Of a stretch of DNA of 30,180 bases, positions 29,779-30,180 are shown in pieces (within the stretch, counting starts at the first letter, position 1; each line of letters opens with the position of its first letter). A program made the position numbers and the translations under genes. Where the stretch lies: NCBI GenBank assembly GCA_964510055.1, contig CAZDZY010000032.1, forward strand, positions 1 to 30,180. Direction: 5' to 3'. Below the pieces are notes generated by a model. It was not told where the DNA came from and did no database searches. It worked only from the letters and a program-made list of their open reading frames with translations. This stretch comes from DTFZ01 sp964510055. GTDB lineage: Bacteria; Bacillota; Clostridia; Christensenellales; SZUA-584.

Positions 29779-30180
29779 TCAGGAACTAAAATCTCTTTCG
29801 ATCAGGTTTATCGGATCATCCGCAAAGTTTTTGCCGAAATCGTAAATCTCTTTGAATATCTTAAATATGCCGTATTCTTCGCCCGGCTCCCACATTCTGA
29901 TATGATGGGCAGCACCTTTATTATAGCCTGTTATACTGACCGTACTTCCGTCAAGCCCTAACCGCTCGTCGGGATGGACATTGGGTATATTCCAGAAATC
30001 ATTGTCGCTTATGACTTTTAGCAGCATATCAGTGCCGTCTTTATCGATAAAGCGGACTTCATCCAATACTATTGTCTCTTTATTCTCTATCCACTCGTCG
30101 CGTACTATCTTGTAAGAAAACCTGCCTGCGCCGTTTTCATATACCCGAAGCTTATAACTGTAATCAGTATGAGCCAGGGA
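29779..30180 (-). CDS. Unrecognised protein, C-terminal part (gene continues beyond the window)
   Basis: The frame is open from the last base of the window to TGA at 29779-29781, giving at least 133 residues. The TTG at 30066 is not needed as a start, because the upstream frame reads naturally (YSYKLRVYENGAGRFSYKIV). The visible part is hydrophilic, seems beta-rich at first, then has EPGEEYGIFKIFKEIYDFGKNFADDP near the end. There is no family assignment. It converges on queT with only two bases between the stop codons. Confidence 0.7.
   Translation of the reverse strand, partial: SLAHTDYSYKLRVYENGAGRFSYKIVRDEWIENKETIVLDEVRFIDKDGTDMLLKVISDNDFWNIPNVHPDERLGLDGSTVSITGYNKGAAHHIRMWEPGEEYGIFKIFKEIYDFGKNFADDPINLIERDFSS

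Overview
The window looks like a chromosomal segment of an anaerobic, low- to mid-GC Firmicute of the class Clostridia. I infer this from the SAM-I riboswitch on metK, the PadR/DUF1048/DrrAB-type export module, an RqcP gene next to a fused ispDF, a DUF1858-DUF438 pair, QueT, strong Shine-Dalgarno sites and frequent ATA codons. No species can be named from the sequence alone. No tRNA, rRNA or CRISPR array was seen.

Layout. 1-3.1 kb (+): the end of an ABC ATPase, its FtsX-type permease and a GT-C glycosyltransferase. 3.1-3.5 kb: a MITE-like element with terminal inverted repeats. 3.5-5.9 kb (-): PadR regulator, DUF1048 protein, ABC ATPase with an in-frame stop near its start, and ABC-2 permease. 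6.1-7.7 kb (-): an unrecognised 520-residue membrane protein. 7.9-8.6 kb: AT-rich island A, one small orphan gene bracketed by 12-bp-phased GTGCAACA repeats. 8.9-10.6 kb (+): a GH10 xylanase lipoprotein with a CBM9-like domain. 10.7-12.5 kb (-): DUF1858, DUF438/hemerythrin/PAS and cupin genes, probably a redox or gas-sensing operon. 12.6-13.9 kb (-): metK with its riboswitch. 14.2-18.0 kb: TtcA-like PP-loop protein (+), a lipoprotein (-), and the operon queG-like/ispE/rsmG (+). 18.1-19.25 kb: AT-rich island B, an orphan lipoprotein bracketed by the same 12-bp-phased repeats as island A and in the same orientation relative to its gene. 19.6-21.5 kb (+): a GT-C glycosyltransferase fused to a DUF2141 domain. 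21.57-22.17 kb: a divergent regulatory region with a probable ~300-nt structured RNA on the minus strand (consensus promoter and strong terminator), and a CorA leader holding mutually exclusive stems and a 21-codon upstream ORF. 22.2-24.7 kb (+): corA, FmdB-type zinc ribbon, twin mirror-image hairpins, radC, GNAT. 24.9-26.6 kb (+): a small membrane protein, rqcP, ispDF. 26.9-29.8 kb (+): leuS and queT. 29.8 kb to the end (-): the C-terminus of an unrecognised protein.

How it fits together. The housekeeping backbone covers the MEP isoprenoid pathway (ispE, ispDF), methionine activation, leucyl-tRNA charging, rRNA and tRNA modification, and ribosome rescue. Accessory insertions interrupt it. 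The most noteworthy non-standard structures are the paired iteron-flanked islands, the unassigned ncRNA, the CorA leader, the interrupted ABC ATPase and the GT-C/DUF2141 fusion.
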